Shown: positions 35,758 to 48,168, counted from the first letter of the stretch. The stretch: DNA of 64,000 nucleotides from Liriodendron chinense (GCA_003013855.2 PVNU02003892.1:2790001-2854000), one strand, 5' to 3'. Numbers and translations are program-made. Notes: generated by a model from the letters alone, not told the origin.

Positions 35758-36047
35758 GACATGGTGTATTTCTTCTTTTGAGGGAAAAGAAACATTGTAT
35801 TAAGCCAATAGCTTTGCAAGTTCATCTACTCTCAGACTCCTATGTGGGACTACATCAGGATAAGCATCTTGGAAATTTTTTCTTCTCTGATTCTTGGAAC
35901 TCCTCCTCTCACTACTCTTCTTCTCTGAGAAAGTCACAATGTCTTTCACCTCCAAAACCTCACTCTCTTGCTCCTCAACCTTCCGGGCCACGACTTTTCC
36001 GATTCTGCTCCTGAAAATGGGCCCAGGAGGAGCAGTCTTGGCAAGAG
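35758..36047. other. Junction sequence between the two duplicated units
   Basis: Present once in the window. The minus strand from 36,054 to 35,800 is open for 84 codons (MVALAKTAPPGPIFRSR...), with a mixed-charge composition but no recognised domain. If the duplication boundary is at about 36,047, a second copy should lie beyond the LTR at 62,581. Confidence 0.4.
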
Positions 36048-36059
36048 CAACCATGATGT

Positions 36060-38066
36060 ACTTGTTTTATCCACTCCATTCATCTATTTTTTTCGGATCA
36101 TTTTATAGAATGAGCCAAAAAAATGAAACATATATAAAAGCTTTAGTAGACTACATCACAAGAAAACAGTGGTGATTGAACGCTCACCATTAAAAACTTC
36201 CAAGACTCCACTGTGATGTTTATTTTCCATCCAACCTGTTGATTAGGTCACAAAGACCTGGACGAGGAAAAAAAAAAATATCAGCTTCATCCAAAAGTTT
36301 CTAATGGTGGGCGTTCAATCACCACTGTTTACTGTTGTGTGGTCCACAGTAGATTTGGATCTGCTTCATTTTTGGTATCATTGACCTAAAATTATTTTTA
36401 AAAACGAATGGACGGCGTGGACAAAATACACACATCATGATGTAGCCCACAGAGCACGGCTCGAATTCAGCTAATAAATCTTTACAACTTATATCCAGCG
36501 GGATTCATGATTTGGACGGTTTAACCAGGGGTTGAGTCTCTTTTCCCGTAGAATGTCGACCTTTCTTTGGATCTTTTACTAAATACTCGACGAATGTGAC
36601 TTTTGGGGGTGCCTTGTCTGTGATAAGGTCCCACAATATTAAAGGTGTGTGTCTAAAAAAGGGAATGCGAAGATATTAAATGCCTGGTAATCAATTGGAA
36701 GTCTGATCCTCAGTTGGCTCCAAGCAAGAAAAGGGTGGGGATTAGGTGAGATACCGGATCCACTGAGGTGGGTGGGACCCCCGACTATGGGGCCACTGTA
36801 ATATATGTGAATACATCCAAGCTGTCCATCAGTATTGAAAGTTTATTTTAGGGGATGATCCAAAAAATGAAGCAGTTCCAATTCCCAGATAAGCCATGGT
36901 ACAGGAAACATTGGTGATAGACTATTAACAACTTCCTGTGGGCTACAAAAGCTTTGGACCAAAATGATATTTATGTGGTCTCTTCATCTATGTGGTGATC
37001 GACTATCATTTTCATTCAAGGGGAAACCTGCTTGGAGCCCTTTCATTGGAACACGTCATCACCACGTAGGTTTATAACCATGTCACATCCTTAGTGCAAC
37101 CTGGTCACACTAACGTCATGCAGTGTTACGCGGTCTAATAAAAAGGCTCTAAGTAGGTTTTCCCTGCGTGGAGGCCAATAGGCGATCCGGATTCATAAAT
37201 TTGGGACTCAGATTTGGTAGTGAAGTGCTGTCGTACCCACAATAAATGTGTGCTTTATCCATGCCTGTTCATACAATTTTCCAGTTCATTTTAGGACATT
37301 ATCTAAAAATTGAGATAAATCCAAATTTCAGATGGACAGTGGTTATTGAAGCCCACGACTAAGAACATTTTTGGGGTCACGTAAGTTTTTGATCAAGCTG
37401 ATATTTGGTTTTCATTTCATCCAGGTCTGTGTGACCTAATCAACAGAAGATCATGAAAGTTTCAATGGGTGAGTATTTACTTTCAACTGTTGTTTATAGT
37501 GTGGCCAACCTAAGTCATTGATTGGCCTGATTTTTAAGTCCACAGCCAACCATGCAAGGGTGCATCTGATTCATGGGGTGGATATCCAACATAGATCATG
37601 GTTGGGGCCCACATGCAAACTCTTTGTCAGATTCTCACACTCGGCCATCTTTCTACAAACCCCACCGACCGTCTTATGGTCAGACCATCCTAAGTGTGGG
37701 CATTCTACTTATGAGGTGCAGCCTCTCAGATTAACCGCCCGGATTCATCAAAGAGTAGATTTGATGGAGAATAATCAAATCCGTTAAGAGTTCGAACAGA
37801 TTGGCACACAAGGGACCCAAATGGAGGAGGTACGATCACCATCGAAAATCCAGATGGTTGTCATCCAAACCAAGAATTAAGTGATTTCAAGGGTCAAGCC
37901 CTAACTAAAGCCGGTTCAGATTAAGTGGGCCATAAGAAGTGACTATATAAATTTTTATACTGATTATACATTGCTCCCTCCGGCGTATGGTATCTGAGTT
38001 TTGTATAGGCAGGGCTCTTAGTCTGTATAGTGAACACGATGATACACACTAGGTGCACGGTTTGGA
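36060..38066. other. Duplicated intergenic flank (unit 2), no gene
   Basis: Begins with a CCGTCCATCC-family copy (36,048-36,460) and holds further fragments at about 36,790-37,050 and 37,240-37,340. It is homologous to 18,140-20,055. No coding frame. Confidence 0.5.
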
Positions 38067-38945
38067 CTCCACCTAGGGATAATAGTTGAAACAACCCCAA
38101 CCAATGACGTCATTTTGATTACTGGCCCATCCATAGCGAACTTATTATTTATGTTGTAGCCCTCTGGGCACTGTAGTGATTTTTTCCATACCAAAATGCC
38201 CCTCTGTACAGCCACCAATATATACGACTGTATCAAAGCGTGGAAGCCAAGGGGCCTTTTGGGCATGGGGCATGGGCCACACAAGATCAACAGTGGGGGC
38301 CACCCATCGGCCGATCTAACTTGTCCACATTTATCGGACAGCCACGAACCTAAGGGAGGGTCATTTCAAATTTCTTTAAACTGTCCGTGGCTCACAACAG
38401 TGTGTTAATTCAGATCGTTCACGCACGTGTAGTCCATCAACAATGAGTTCTGCCCTCAAACTTCGTCATATAGCATGAAATTACAACTCCTTAGGTGTGG
38501 ATGGCTTAGATCTCCTCTGGTACTATCTAATGGGCCCCACCCATAGCCTCACTGTGGGTTATAAAGGTAAGGCCGCCCTTACGTGGGAAAGGCTCTTCGA
38601 CTTTTTCTCTTTTTCTTTCTTCCTCTTTATTTCACACAGGAGGGAAGTGTCGCTGCTATGCCAATGGGTACATCTGTGACATTGGTTCGAAAGGTGGTTT
38701 TTGTCTCTTTTGGAGGGGACCAAATAATGGATTGAAGTTTCTTTGACGATTGGTAATTGTACGCTTGTGCCTGTGACGTCGGAAAACTTCGTCTAAGCTC
38801 CGGCGAAGGGAGGAGTGTGTGTGTGGTCTGGTGGTTCCTTTCCTAAATTATTGTTTCCATTTTTTTTTCACCCTATCCTCTAAGCATGCCTTCCGCTGCC
38901 ACTCATCATGCCATTACCTTCATGGTTTCTATTTTTTAGTTAAAT

Positions 38946-39191
38946 TTGTTGAACATCGGCCTTGCAGAAAGGGATGGAGAGATTGCTACACATCTCTATG
39001 AACTTCATCCCTTTGAGATGACAGACATTGGTGCGTGGGAGATGACATTTGTTTTACAATTGGTTCGAAGATATTTTCAAGAATTCCGAGATGCCCGACA
39101 ATATTACGTCATGATGACACAACGACTGCATGAACATCAAGTATTTCAGGAAGAGCTTACACGAATGCAGGAAGAGATGAACCGCATCTAA
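38946..39191 (+). pseudogene. Coiled-coil module 1 in MULE, unit 2
   Basis: Frame with ERDGEIATHLYELHPFE, FVLQLVRRYFQEFRDARQYY and QEELTRMQEEMNRI. Open for 81 codons, then a stop, after which the same frame resumes with LEELECNLNEVRVRLEEARR. It preserves more of the coiled coil than unit 1 does, so the ancestral protein can be compared between the two copies. No known domain. Confidence 0.45.
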
Positions 39192-39604
39192 GCCATCATA
39201 GATGGCCTTCGCACAGATCACCGTAACGCCCGACAGTCTATCTGACGACTCTCCTTGATCATGCACAGAGGCAGACATTATATCAGAAGAGTAGGCCACC
39301 TTGAAGAACTGGAATGCAATCTGAACGAAGTCAGAGTCAGGCTCGAAGAAGCCCGGCGTGTAGCACTATTTTCGGCCTAAATTAGCGAAAAGGTTCGAAG
39401 ACCTTTTACACAGGATAGAAGAGCTATATGCGTCCTTACGTGCCCGGCATGAGGAGGAAGAGGTCAAGGCAGTTTTATGGAGGGAGGATTCATCATGGAC
39501 CGCTGACATCCTGATGGACTATATCTCTCGATATGATAAGGTGCGAAATGGGCTTGCATAAAATGTCTTTTTCTATACTCTTTTGACCATCCTTTTGTGT
39601 ACTC

Positions 39605-39940
39605 ATTTTTTTTGTGGATCGCCGATATGTAATCACTATCGTCGATGTGACACTAACCATCGTCGATGTGACACTGACCATCGTCAATGTAACATTGACC
39701 ATCGTCGATATGACACAATATTCATCGTCAATGCGCAACCTTCATCATCGATACTAACACTGACCATCGCCGATATGACGCAATCTCCATCGTCGATACG
39801 CAACCTCCATCGTCGATACTAACACTGACCATTGTCGATATGACACAATCTCCATCATCGATGCGACACTGATCGCCAATATGTAATGTGTATCGGTGAT
39901 GTTAAGTGTGTATGGGCGATGGACAATGTTTATCTTCGAA
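39605..39940. repeat. ATCGTCGAT repeat block A, unit 2
   Basis: Here the array is more regular than in unit 1: successive CATCGTCGATGTGACACTGA units of about 21 bp occur at 39,650-39,720. Confidence 0.85.
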
Positions 39941-40489
39941 AGAGAAATACAAGCATGGGAAATCAAGCCCCTCATTTAATTAATGGCGATTGATTTTCGA
40001 CGTCATCCTTTGAGAATGTAAAATATAGCATGGCTAATCAACCTCCTTCATGCATTGAATTAATGTGGGGATCGATTTCCTGTGTCATAATTTGAGAATG
40101 TGAAAAATCAACATAGAGAACTACCTCCCCTTCATGCATGCATTGAAGTAATTGGAGGATCGGTATCCGATGGCATACTTTAAGAATTTAAACAATCAAC
40201 ATAGAGAACCAAGCCCCCTTCATATAGTGAATTAATGAGGGGATCAGTATCCAATGTCATCCTTTGAGAATATAAAAAATTAACATGGAGAATCAACATC
40301 ATTCATGCAATTAATTAATAGGGATCAATATTCTATGTTTTCTTTTCTGCTTATATATGGATGGTGATTGTGACGATCATTAGTCCTATCCTTGTAACTT
40401 TGTAAGCTTCTTGTAGAAAGTACTCTCTCTTGTTGTGGCCTCCGCACTCGCTCGTCGTGCCATTGCGTTCTTGACTACAATCTTACACT

Positions 40490-40990
40490 TAGATTTGTTG
40501 TCCTTGAGTAATTGAGACAGGGATGGAGAGATTGATTCACATATCGAACAACTCTGTCCATTTGTAAATTCAGACATGTTTGCGCGAGAAGTGGCCACCG
40601 TGTTAAGAATGGTCCAGCTCATCATTACATCATTCCAAGAGGGGAAATAACTCTACATTCAGAATACACAACAACTTCACAATCATCAAGTTCTTACATA
40701 GTAGCTTCGACAAGTGTGAGAAGACCTTCACAAACATAAAGTCAATTATATGGTCGTCTGAAGTACTTACCTTAGTGTCATGCAATCTGCCCAACAACTC
40801 TTTATGCTCGAAGAGAGATTGAAATGACAGGTTAGTAGAAGATGCCCTCTTGTAGAATTGAAAGGCTCCTTGCGTGAAGTCAGAATTCATCTGCCAGAAT
40901 TTCAACAAGAAGCACTATTAAGGGCTCAATTAATGGAAGAGGTTGACGATCTCTTAAGGCAAGAATGAAGACTGATTGCGAGAATGCTTG
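40490..40990 (+). pseudogene. Coiled-coil module 2 in MULE, unit 2, degraded
   Basis: Homologous to 22,386-22,910 with extra stops. The DRDGEIDSHIEQLCPFV segment and the later REQ/ERL-rich helix are still readable in broken frames. Confidence 0.4.
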
Positions 40991-41244
40991 CCCGCTAAAA
41001 GATGAAGAGGAAAAAACAGAAACCTGGATGGAGAATTTGTCCATTACTACTATTGTCTTGGCTGATTGGACTTCTTGTTATGAGTGGGTGAGAAATTGGG
41101 TGAGAAATTGGAATATTTAATATGTATTATGTGATACATACCTTTGTTTTATTCTTAATTTTTGTGCTATGAACTGTGGATGTTAATGCAAACGTGTTGG
41201 ATAGATAATAAGATATGGTCTACTTTGAATTGTTAGTAGAGGAA

Positions 41245-41535
41245 CAGCAATCTATCGTCGATAATCGGTTCTAACCACCGATATTCAACGTCCGTCATCG
41301 ATAGTCTCATTGTCAATCGTCGACAATTAATGTAATCGGTTCCATTCGGCGATCAACAATAATACTATAAGCGATCAACGGTTACACTATCAGTGATCAA
41401 CGGTGACACTATCAGTGATTAACGATGAGCATGTCGACGATCAACAGTGAGCATATCGGCAATAGATAGTGACCATCAGTGATAGACAGTGTCTGTCGAC
41501 GATCGTCGGTGTCACTATCGACGATTATAACACTT
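41245..41535. repeat. ATCGTCGAT repeat block B, unit 2
   Basis: Homologous to block B of unit 1, with the same order of variants (TATCAGTGATCAACGGTGAC, TCGACGATCAACAGTGAGC). Confidence 0.8.
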
Positions 41536-41989
41536 CTTCCATTATACATAATGGCTCAATAACAACGACATGTCTCTCCCTTTTATCATGCTTCTCCCCC
41601 TCTCCCTTTTATCATTCATCAATAAGAAGAGTAATACATTTTAAAGCTCATTCATCATAAAAAGAATAATTAACATTAATAAAATATTATATAAAATACA
41701 CACAAAAACTGGGAGAAAAGAAAGTAAATGCATTACACATGATTGTATTTTTCATTTCCTCTGTCAGAGTGAATATCTATGTTTGGATGGGGTCGTCGTG
41801 GGGGTTTAATTCTATAACTCCTAAATTGTTTTCCTGCTCTCTCACCTCAGCGAGTTCTGCCGGTTTGGTTCTCTACCTTTCAGTCTTTCTATATTGTTGA
41901 AGGCAGTCGAATGACAAGGTGTCTCTAAAATATGAGACATTTGTGTTCAAGTAAACTTACAGGTTAATTCATGTCATGACCACTAATGA

Positions 41990-42360
41990 ATAACGTATCA
42001 GGTAAGAAATATTTCATAATATAACTTTACCAGATTGAAGGCAATCTCCCGGTCGCTATAAAGAAAGTCGATGTATTTCATCATGAAGACCCCGCACTTG
42101 GCTCGACTTTCTTGTTTTGGGAGACCTCATACTACCTCGAGGTTCCAGCTCTTCTCCTAGAGTGGTGTGTTCCCCTAGTCACACAGATAGAATAAACATC
42201 TTGATGCTCCGTATAGCCGTCGATGAGTTCATCGTACCTCCAAAAATATTTTTCGTTGATGTTGTCGAACAAACGAACCGGCCTTCCTTTTAGGTACACG
42301 GCAAACAAAATCCAGTGACGGTTATCCATATTTTGTGTAAAGTATATTTGCACGCACACA
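41990..42360 (-). pseudogene. Ulp1-like (C48) protease core of MULE, unit 2
   Basis: The minus strand reads NRHWILFAVYLKGRPVRLFD, with the putative catalytic His codon at 42317-42315 and Asp at 42266-42264, 17 residues apart. After a frame change it reads SRAKCGVFMMKYIDFL, with the Cys codon at 42096-42094. This His-Asp-Cys order and spacing is that of Ulp1/SENP cysteine proteases. One TGA lies just before the Cys motif and a frameshift separates the parts, so the gene is dead. The N-terminal DUF1985 part is now 11 kb away (53,352-53,774) because of the insert. Confidence 0.65.
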
Positions 42361-42991
42361 AGCAGTATTATAAGTACATCTAAATCTAGTTCATTATGTA
42401 TAACAGTACAACCAATTAATCATGTTTAGGTGCGCAATGACAAACTTACACAAGCATACATCCATATCCCTCTTACCCCTCTAACAATAACCAGAACATT
42501 AGGACTAATATTTGTTAATATTTCATCTCTAGTTTTATAACCATGCATTCCGATACTAAATTTTTGGAGAAGCCGAACATTATCCTGAAAAACTTACTGT
42601 CATGAATAAGGAAAGTATAAATTTGATTGGTTGCAATACTAGTATTGTATAAATATCAGAAGATGGACATTACCCAAAACAACGTCGTTACAAACTTGCA
42701 ATCTTGAGGAAATCTGAAAAGATATTACAAACGTTGATCGTTCGAAAAATTTGTATATAGGTTGATAGCTTGTGCGAGCCCAGAAATATCAGTAAAAATA
42801 TATAATGTAAAATGCTTTTACAGCACATAAAAAACTTTATTGCCATTACCAATATACCTCGTTATCAACCCATCTATCATCGTTCCAAAAAGCCTATAGC
42901 CAATCAAGAGCATCGTCCTTCAAGGCCTACTTAATATATTTGTACTCCTTGGAGCTAAGCCTTCTCAGATGATGCATAAATTCATACTCCT

Positions 42992-43620
42992 TGTTGGGAA
43001 AGCCGGCAGCGGAAGCGGAACGCCAAACGCGTGGAGCAATGCGAAATCAGATAGGTAAACAAGATGCAATTAATCACACACAAGAGACTCCGAATTTACG
43101 TGGAAAAACTCCCAACGGGTAAAAAACCTCGGCACAATGCGATCCACTATGAATTAAACAGAAGATTACAAATATGACAGCCCACAAGCAAGGAAAACAG
43201 AGAAAACCTAAGCTCTCTCTCTCACACAACTCTCTCCGCTCTTCCTAAGACAATTAGGAAACCTTAGACACCTTAGGATACCATCTAAGACGAGATTGCA
43301 CCGCCTTAAATAGGTAAAACTCCTGAAATAGAAACACCTTGCGCGGTACTACAAGCTGCACAAGAAACCCGCGCACACAGCCGACCGGTCGCACCTTGCA
43401 CAGAGACCGTCCAAGGAGAAACATCCAACGCTGCCTCATAGCCGACCGGTCGCCCGACCAGTCGTAGCCCACTGATGACCGGTCAGCCGATCGGTATGGG
43501 CACACGCAGAAACTGTTGGCCTTCTCTGTCTTCACGTGCATCTGGACCACAAACAGTCAGACTGGTCGCTCGACCAGTTTAAGCACCCAAACGTGCATAA
43601 GGTTTGAAGACTCTCCAACA
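42992..43620 (-). repeat. 3' LTR of the copia element
   Basis: TG...CA ends, 629 bp. It contains several palindromic motifs of the form CGACCGGTCG / GACCAGTC (43,380-43,580) in the U3-side half. Confidence 0.8.
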
Positions 43621-43689
43621 ATCTCCACTGAGGCTTTAAACATTGAATCAACACATCCTTGCAACGTCATCTCATCTTGAATCATAGCT

Positions 43690-44870
43690 CCACCGCTTCC
43701 CGTGCCATCATCGACCCTAACCTTGCAAATCCACGCCCTTTACCGCTCTTCTCATGTGGCCCTTGGGCACTTGCCACATACGAGCAATCGTGAATCTCGC
43801 TGCCTCTCCCGCAGCTCCACCATGAATTGTGCTCCCGATAAACATGTAAAGATGGCCATACCTTCCGTGCCTTCATACACACGAGTGCCCTCATCACTTC
43901 ACAACAACGATCGCGGCCTGATAAACACGCACCCTCTCGCCTCGAGTGCACCAAGAGAAATCACATTCATCTTCATCTTGGGAACATGCTTCACATCTTC
44001 TAGGACTTGTTCGACCATCGAACATCCTAATGCGCACAGTACCAATACCCATAACCTTATGAGCGACTCCATCGCCCACAAACAGCGATTCTCCACCATA
44101 CTCCCTGTATGTCGTGAATGAACTCTGGTCAGTACATACATAACATGAAGCTCCTGAATCAAGGATCCACTCACTACCGTGAGATTCCTTGCCAGATACA
44201 GTCAGAACTTCATACAGATCGTCACCGTCCTCTATGGTATTGGCTCCCTCTCCAGAAGAATTTTCATACATCTCTTGCTTCATCTTGGGATTCTGACAAT
44301 CTCCTCTCATGTGGCCCTCCTGGCCACAAATCCAGCACTTCGTCCTAGCCTTCCCTTTGCCCTTAGCCCTAGATCCCGATTTTGAATATCCTCCATGCTT
44401 AGAACTTCTTCCCCTCATATCCAGTGCCTTTGAGGAATAGCGGGAAGCCACGTCACCGCTTTTCTTTCTCATCGCCTTCGACTGGAGGGCTAGATAACGG
44501 TCTCGACGCTTATAGTTTCCCTCCCTACGCACACAGAGTCCCTGAACGTCTCATATGAATCTGGAAGAGAACTCAACAGGATGCATGCTTGGTATTCATC
44601 CTTCATCGGTTCATCGATCTCCACCAACTTGCAAACCAGCCTATTGAACGTGCTCAGGTGGTCCTCCACCTCAGTTCCATCAACTATCCTCAAGGTGAAC
44701 AACTGCATCAACACATACATGCGATTCTCTAGAGATTTCTTGGCATAAACTTTCTCTAGCTTCACCATCATTTCAGCCACAGTCTTCTCTTTCATGACAT
44801 GATAGAGAACATCATCCATAAGGTTTAACCTGATTGAGGTTCTAGCCTTCTTGTCGAGCCTCGTTCACTC
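43690..44870 (-). pseudogene. Copia gag-protease remnant
   Basis: From 44,870 the minus strand encodes the end of a copia gag (UBN2-type) domain (SIRLNLMDDVLYHVM, LENRMYVLMQLFTLR, CILLSSLPDSYETF). After a frame change comes a CCHC zinc knuckle CWICGQEGHMRGDC (residues 66-79 of the frame starting at 44,532). The protease motif WILDSGASCYVC follows. A second frame change yields LEDVKHVPKMKMNVISLG, the usual copia sequence after protease, and then the start of the pre-integrase domain before the deletion. At least two frameshifts, so not functional. Confidence 0.8.
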
Positions 44871-45055
44871 ATCATCTTTCATAGCCTCGGGTCAGCTTTC
44901 CAAGAGCATCATCAAGCCCTTGCTGAACTAGGAAGGATTCAACCTTCACCTTCCATAGCTCAAAGTTATTTTTCCCGGAGAACTTCTCTCCCTCGAACCT
45001 TGTGCTCGATCTTATCTTCTCGTCTCAGATTCGAATCTCCTTCACCCCAACTTTA

Positions 45056-45067
45056 GCTATGATACCA
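45056..45067 (-). other. Primer-binding site of the copia element
   Basis: TGGTATCATAGC on the minus strand, complementary to initiator tRNA-Met as in most plant copia elements, two bases from the LTR. Confidence 0.75.
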
Positions 45068-45157
45068 CTTGTTGGGAAAGCCAGCAGTGGAAGTGGAACG
45101 CCGAACGCGTGGAGCAATGCGAAATCAAACAAGTAAACAAGGGCTATGCCAAAATCG

Positions 45158-45415
45158 TTAAAAATGACGGACCAAGTCGGTCGTTAATGGTCACTTTTTT
45201 TGCAGTCGTTATTTTAAACGACGGACCAAATCCGTCGATAAATTACGATTGATATCGTCCGTCGTTCCATAAACAACGGATCCGGGACGTATGTTCTATA
45301 TTTATAACGACGGATTAAGTTCGTCGGTAATCTTATATAAAACGACGAACGATATCCGTCGCTTAACCGAAAGTTTTTGGAAGATTAACGACGGATTTAG
45401 TCAGTCGTTAATTTT
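45158..45415. repeat. Left subterminal array of CGACGGA inverted motifs
   Basis: At least five hairpin-like units: AATGACGGACC..GGTCGTTA, AACGACGGACCAAATCCGTCG, ATCGTCCGTCG..ACAACGGAT, AACGACGGATTAAGTTCGTCG and ACGACGGATTTAGTCAGTCG. Confidence 0.75.
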
Positions 45416-46876
45416 CGATCAATTGAAAAAAAAAATCAGCATGCTTCTAGTTCATTTTGAATTTCTTACACCTAATATCTTCAAATAGTAGAAACTAATT
45501 CAATACACCAACTCAAAACTAGAACAATAAAATGGAACTGACTGTTTCAAGTCACACATTCAACATTTCTAAGTCACAACACCAACAAGATCACTGTAGC
45601 CATGCAACCATTACATCCAGAAGCTATAAGATGAGAAGGATGGCCGAGAACTTGCATGTAGTTTTTCTAACTATCAATGTAAAATCAAGTGATGGTTAAA
45701 AGCCTTGCATATGCATAATCATAGTTGAACTTAAATGGGAGTGCTCGGTGAGCTTGATACCCGAACAAATGGAAAATAGAATTGAATTTCTTTCCTTTTG
45801 TATGTGCCATTCTTCTATAAATTTGAATGTCAGCAAACCCAAGTCTAACGAAATAATTGATGATAAAAAGTAGAGAGTAATTTACCGACAGATGGTGTTT
45901 GTAAGTCACACATCCAACATTTCTAAGTTGGTTAACAGTAGAAACTAATTCATTGCAACTTAAAATGCCCTTCAATAGAAACATAACCTATTGAACTATC
46001 TTTCGGCTTCTAACTAGAGATTGCCTTGCATGTAACCAGAAATAAAGAGGCTTAGCTAAACAATGCAAAATAAAAAGGAGCTGCAAATAGCTTCTTTTCT
46101 TCTCATACAGTTCGAAAAATATCAATATCATTGGAAAGGAAGTAGTTGTTACCTAGAGAATCGGGTTGGGAACAATCCCATGCATTTGGGCCAGGTAGGA
46201 ACAGGTCGGGCCGACTTGGATTGAGTATAAAGGAATTCGGGTTGGTTGCCGGTTGGGTCCATTCATAGAAAATGAGATGATAATAACTCTAAAAGTACAT
46301 CCATCGAAAAGAAAAAAACAGCTTAATGCACAGTTTAAAGCTAACAACAAATAAGACCACAACAAGCAAATCCTGTAGCAAATGATAAGTCATGACCTTT
46401 TCTCTTTTGGAGATGAACAAACCATCAATACTCATCAATACTCTATTCCCTTCTCTAAATACACACGAGTAATTGAAGACTTTGTGCTCAAAGCCTTCAA
46501 TTTCCACCCATCAATTCTGTTTCTTTCAAACTTTCAAAATCCCTGAAAGAATCATTTCAACAAAAAATTGGAACCTCATTCAACTAAAAAAAATCAATGA
46601 TAGTTTTGGGTAGTGAGCCTCATCAAATTTTGCATTCTGTGGCCAAAGAAAACCGAACCAAAACCTTATCTAATAATCCTTCACACATTCCATAGATGAA
46701 CTTGAAATTTAGATTTATTTATTGTCGCCCAAATTTCTCAAAACCATATCAAGACCTGTAAATTGGTCTTTAAAAGATGCCTTAGAGCACCAATGGGTTG
46801 CTACAATCCACATGTCAAAGGAACTGAAACAGAGCACGATAGATTCAAAACAAAGAAGAGACTCTTGACTCCTCAA
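45416..46876. other. Interior of the CACTA-like element, no recognised gene
   Basis: AT-rich. A short segment around CACATTCAACATTTCTAAGT at 45,553 is directly repeated near 45,910. A minus-strand frame at 45,984-45,685 (YRRMAHTKGKKFNSIFH) has no known domain. Confidence 0.4.
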
Positions 46877-47516
46877 TTATGATTCCACAATGGATTCCAG
46901 AAGCTCCTGTTCGAGTATGGGATTGGCTTGCTTCATCACTTTCCATCCTTTGGATCTGGGAAGTCTTGAAATTCCCATTGTATTTGGTGACCAAATAGAA
47001 CCATCACTATGCCACATTCGATAAAAACATGTTAAGGATTTGGTGACCAACACAATTAAAAACAAATGTAGCAACAAAAAATAAACAGTAAAAAGTAATG
47101 AGAAAGAGAAGAAACAAACAATATTATAAAAAAAAAAAATTAAAAAAACAAAAGTTAGGAACCCACAAGTTCTCATCATGACCGGGTGACCATTTAAAAC
47201 TATAGAGGGGATCTGGAATTCTACTGAAGCATGGATAGACCTTTGATTGACATTTTAATGATGAGTAAAAATCATATGGGAGATCTGAATCTGAATTTGA
47301 GATACTGCCCATAGAGAAGAGAAGATGAAAACAATTAAGGCAAGCCCATGAAGATGTTCCAAGCAATGGAGAGGAAAAATTAAACAAGATAATACAAGCA
47401 ATACTAGATAGTTTACATACAACTTTATAAATGCAATAGAACTTGGCACAAACAACAAAGGACCTAGCATTTTGCTCAAACCAAATAGCATAAACTGGCA
47501 TACTTCCACAAAACAA
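46877..47516 (-). pseudogene. Unidentified gene fragment with exon-like pieces
   Basis: The minus-strand frames contain plausible protein pieces: PVYAIWFEQNARSFVV, PLYSFKWSPGHDENLWVPN and YRMWHSDGSIWSPNTMGIS followed by GWKVMKQANPILEQELLES. They are separated by AT-rich intron-like DNA. I do not recognise the parent gene. The Trp/Ser/Pro pattern could be WD40-like, but that is a guess. Confidence 0.3.
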
Positions 47517-48046
47517 AGAAAAACGTTAAACTCACAGGGCCTTAATGTTTGCCATACTTTGCATGTAAGGAATCCACAAGAAAAAAGTTCAAAATTCCTT
47601 AATTTTTAACTAAGCAAGAGATCACAAAGTATGCGCTTAAAACAAAACCACTAAGTACTATAGGAATTCAAACAGTTGTTACATATAGTTGGATCATGTT
47701 TTCCAAACGGGAAATGCCATTAGGAATTGGCCCTTCCATATTGGTTTCTTGTATATCTTTGTCATACAAGATTTCAATTAAATAAATGAAAAGGAATGAA
47801 TTCAGAGGGTCTGAAATGCAATGTGTATTGAGTGCCATTTAGTAAATGGTATGGACCATATATATAAATCCTGTGTTTGTGTACATATATATAGTACCAT
47901 AAGCAAAGAAAAAATATGAATGCATACCAAATGACATATTTTTTCTCTCTAAAATAAGGTCATTTCCTGTGATATGGGTTAGAATTAATATTGCTAACAG
48001 CAACGTCTAAAAATTACAAAATTAAGCCAACGTAAAAGGAACTTAC

Positions 48047-48103
48047 ATCAGTTTCAGGTAACAGAGTTATCTGTGCATAAACCTCATCCATTTCAGTTTC
48101 AGC
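48047..48103 (-). pseudogene. Captured exon of an auxin response factor (ARF)-like gene
   Basis: A 57-nt exon with an acceptor (GGGTAG) and a donor (GTAAGT) encodes AETEMDEVYAQITLLPETD. In ARF proteins ETDEVYAQ(I/M)TL.P lies just before the B3 DNA-binding domain. No B3 domain follows downstream, so only a fragment is present. Confidence 0.6.
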
Positions 48104-48168
48104 CTACCCTTCAGAAAATGGCTAATTAGCAAACCACAAATAAGGATAAAATACACCATTGTTTCCAG

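Larger units (their letters stand above)
18140..36047 (+). repeat. Tandem segmental duplication, unit 1
   Basis: About 17.9 kb that reappears in the same orientation from 36,048. Matching landmarks include GGATTCATGATTTGGACGGTT (unit 1 18,747, unit 2 36,500), both MULE ends, the fold-back element, all four STP14 exons and the 3' flank up to about 35,757 (unit 2 62,579). The last 290 bp (35,758-36,047) has no second copy in the window because unit 2 is interrupted at 62,581 by an LTR. The exact left break is approximate. Confidence 0.85.
42992..45141 (-). mobile_element. Ty1/copia retrotransposon, internally deleted
   Basis: In minus orientation it has a truncated 5' LTR (45,141-45,070), primer-binding site TGGTATCATAGC (45,067-45,056), gag and protease remnants, polypurine stretch AGTGGAGAT just before the 3' LTR, and a 629-bp 3' LTR (43,620-42,992) running TGTTGGAGAG...TTCCCAACA. 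The internal region is only 1,449 bp, so integrase, reverse transcriptase and RNase H are missing. The 72 bp shared by the LTRs differ at about 7 positions, mostly transitions. No target duplication remains because the outer part of the 5' LTR is lost. Confidence 0.85.
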
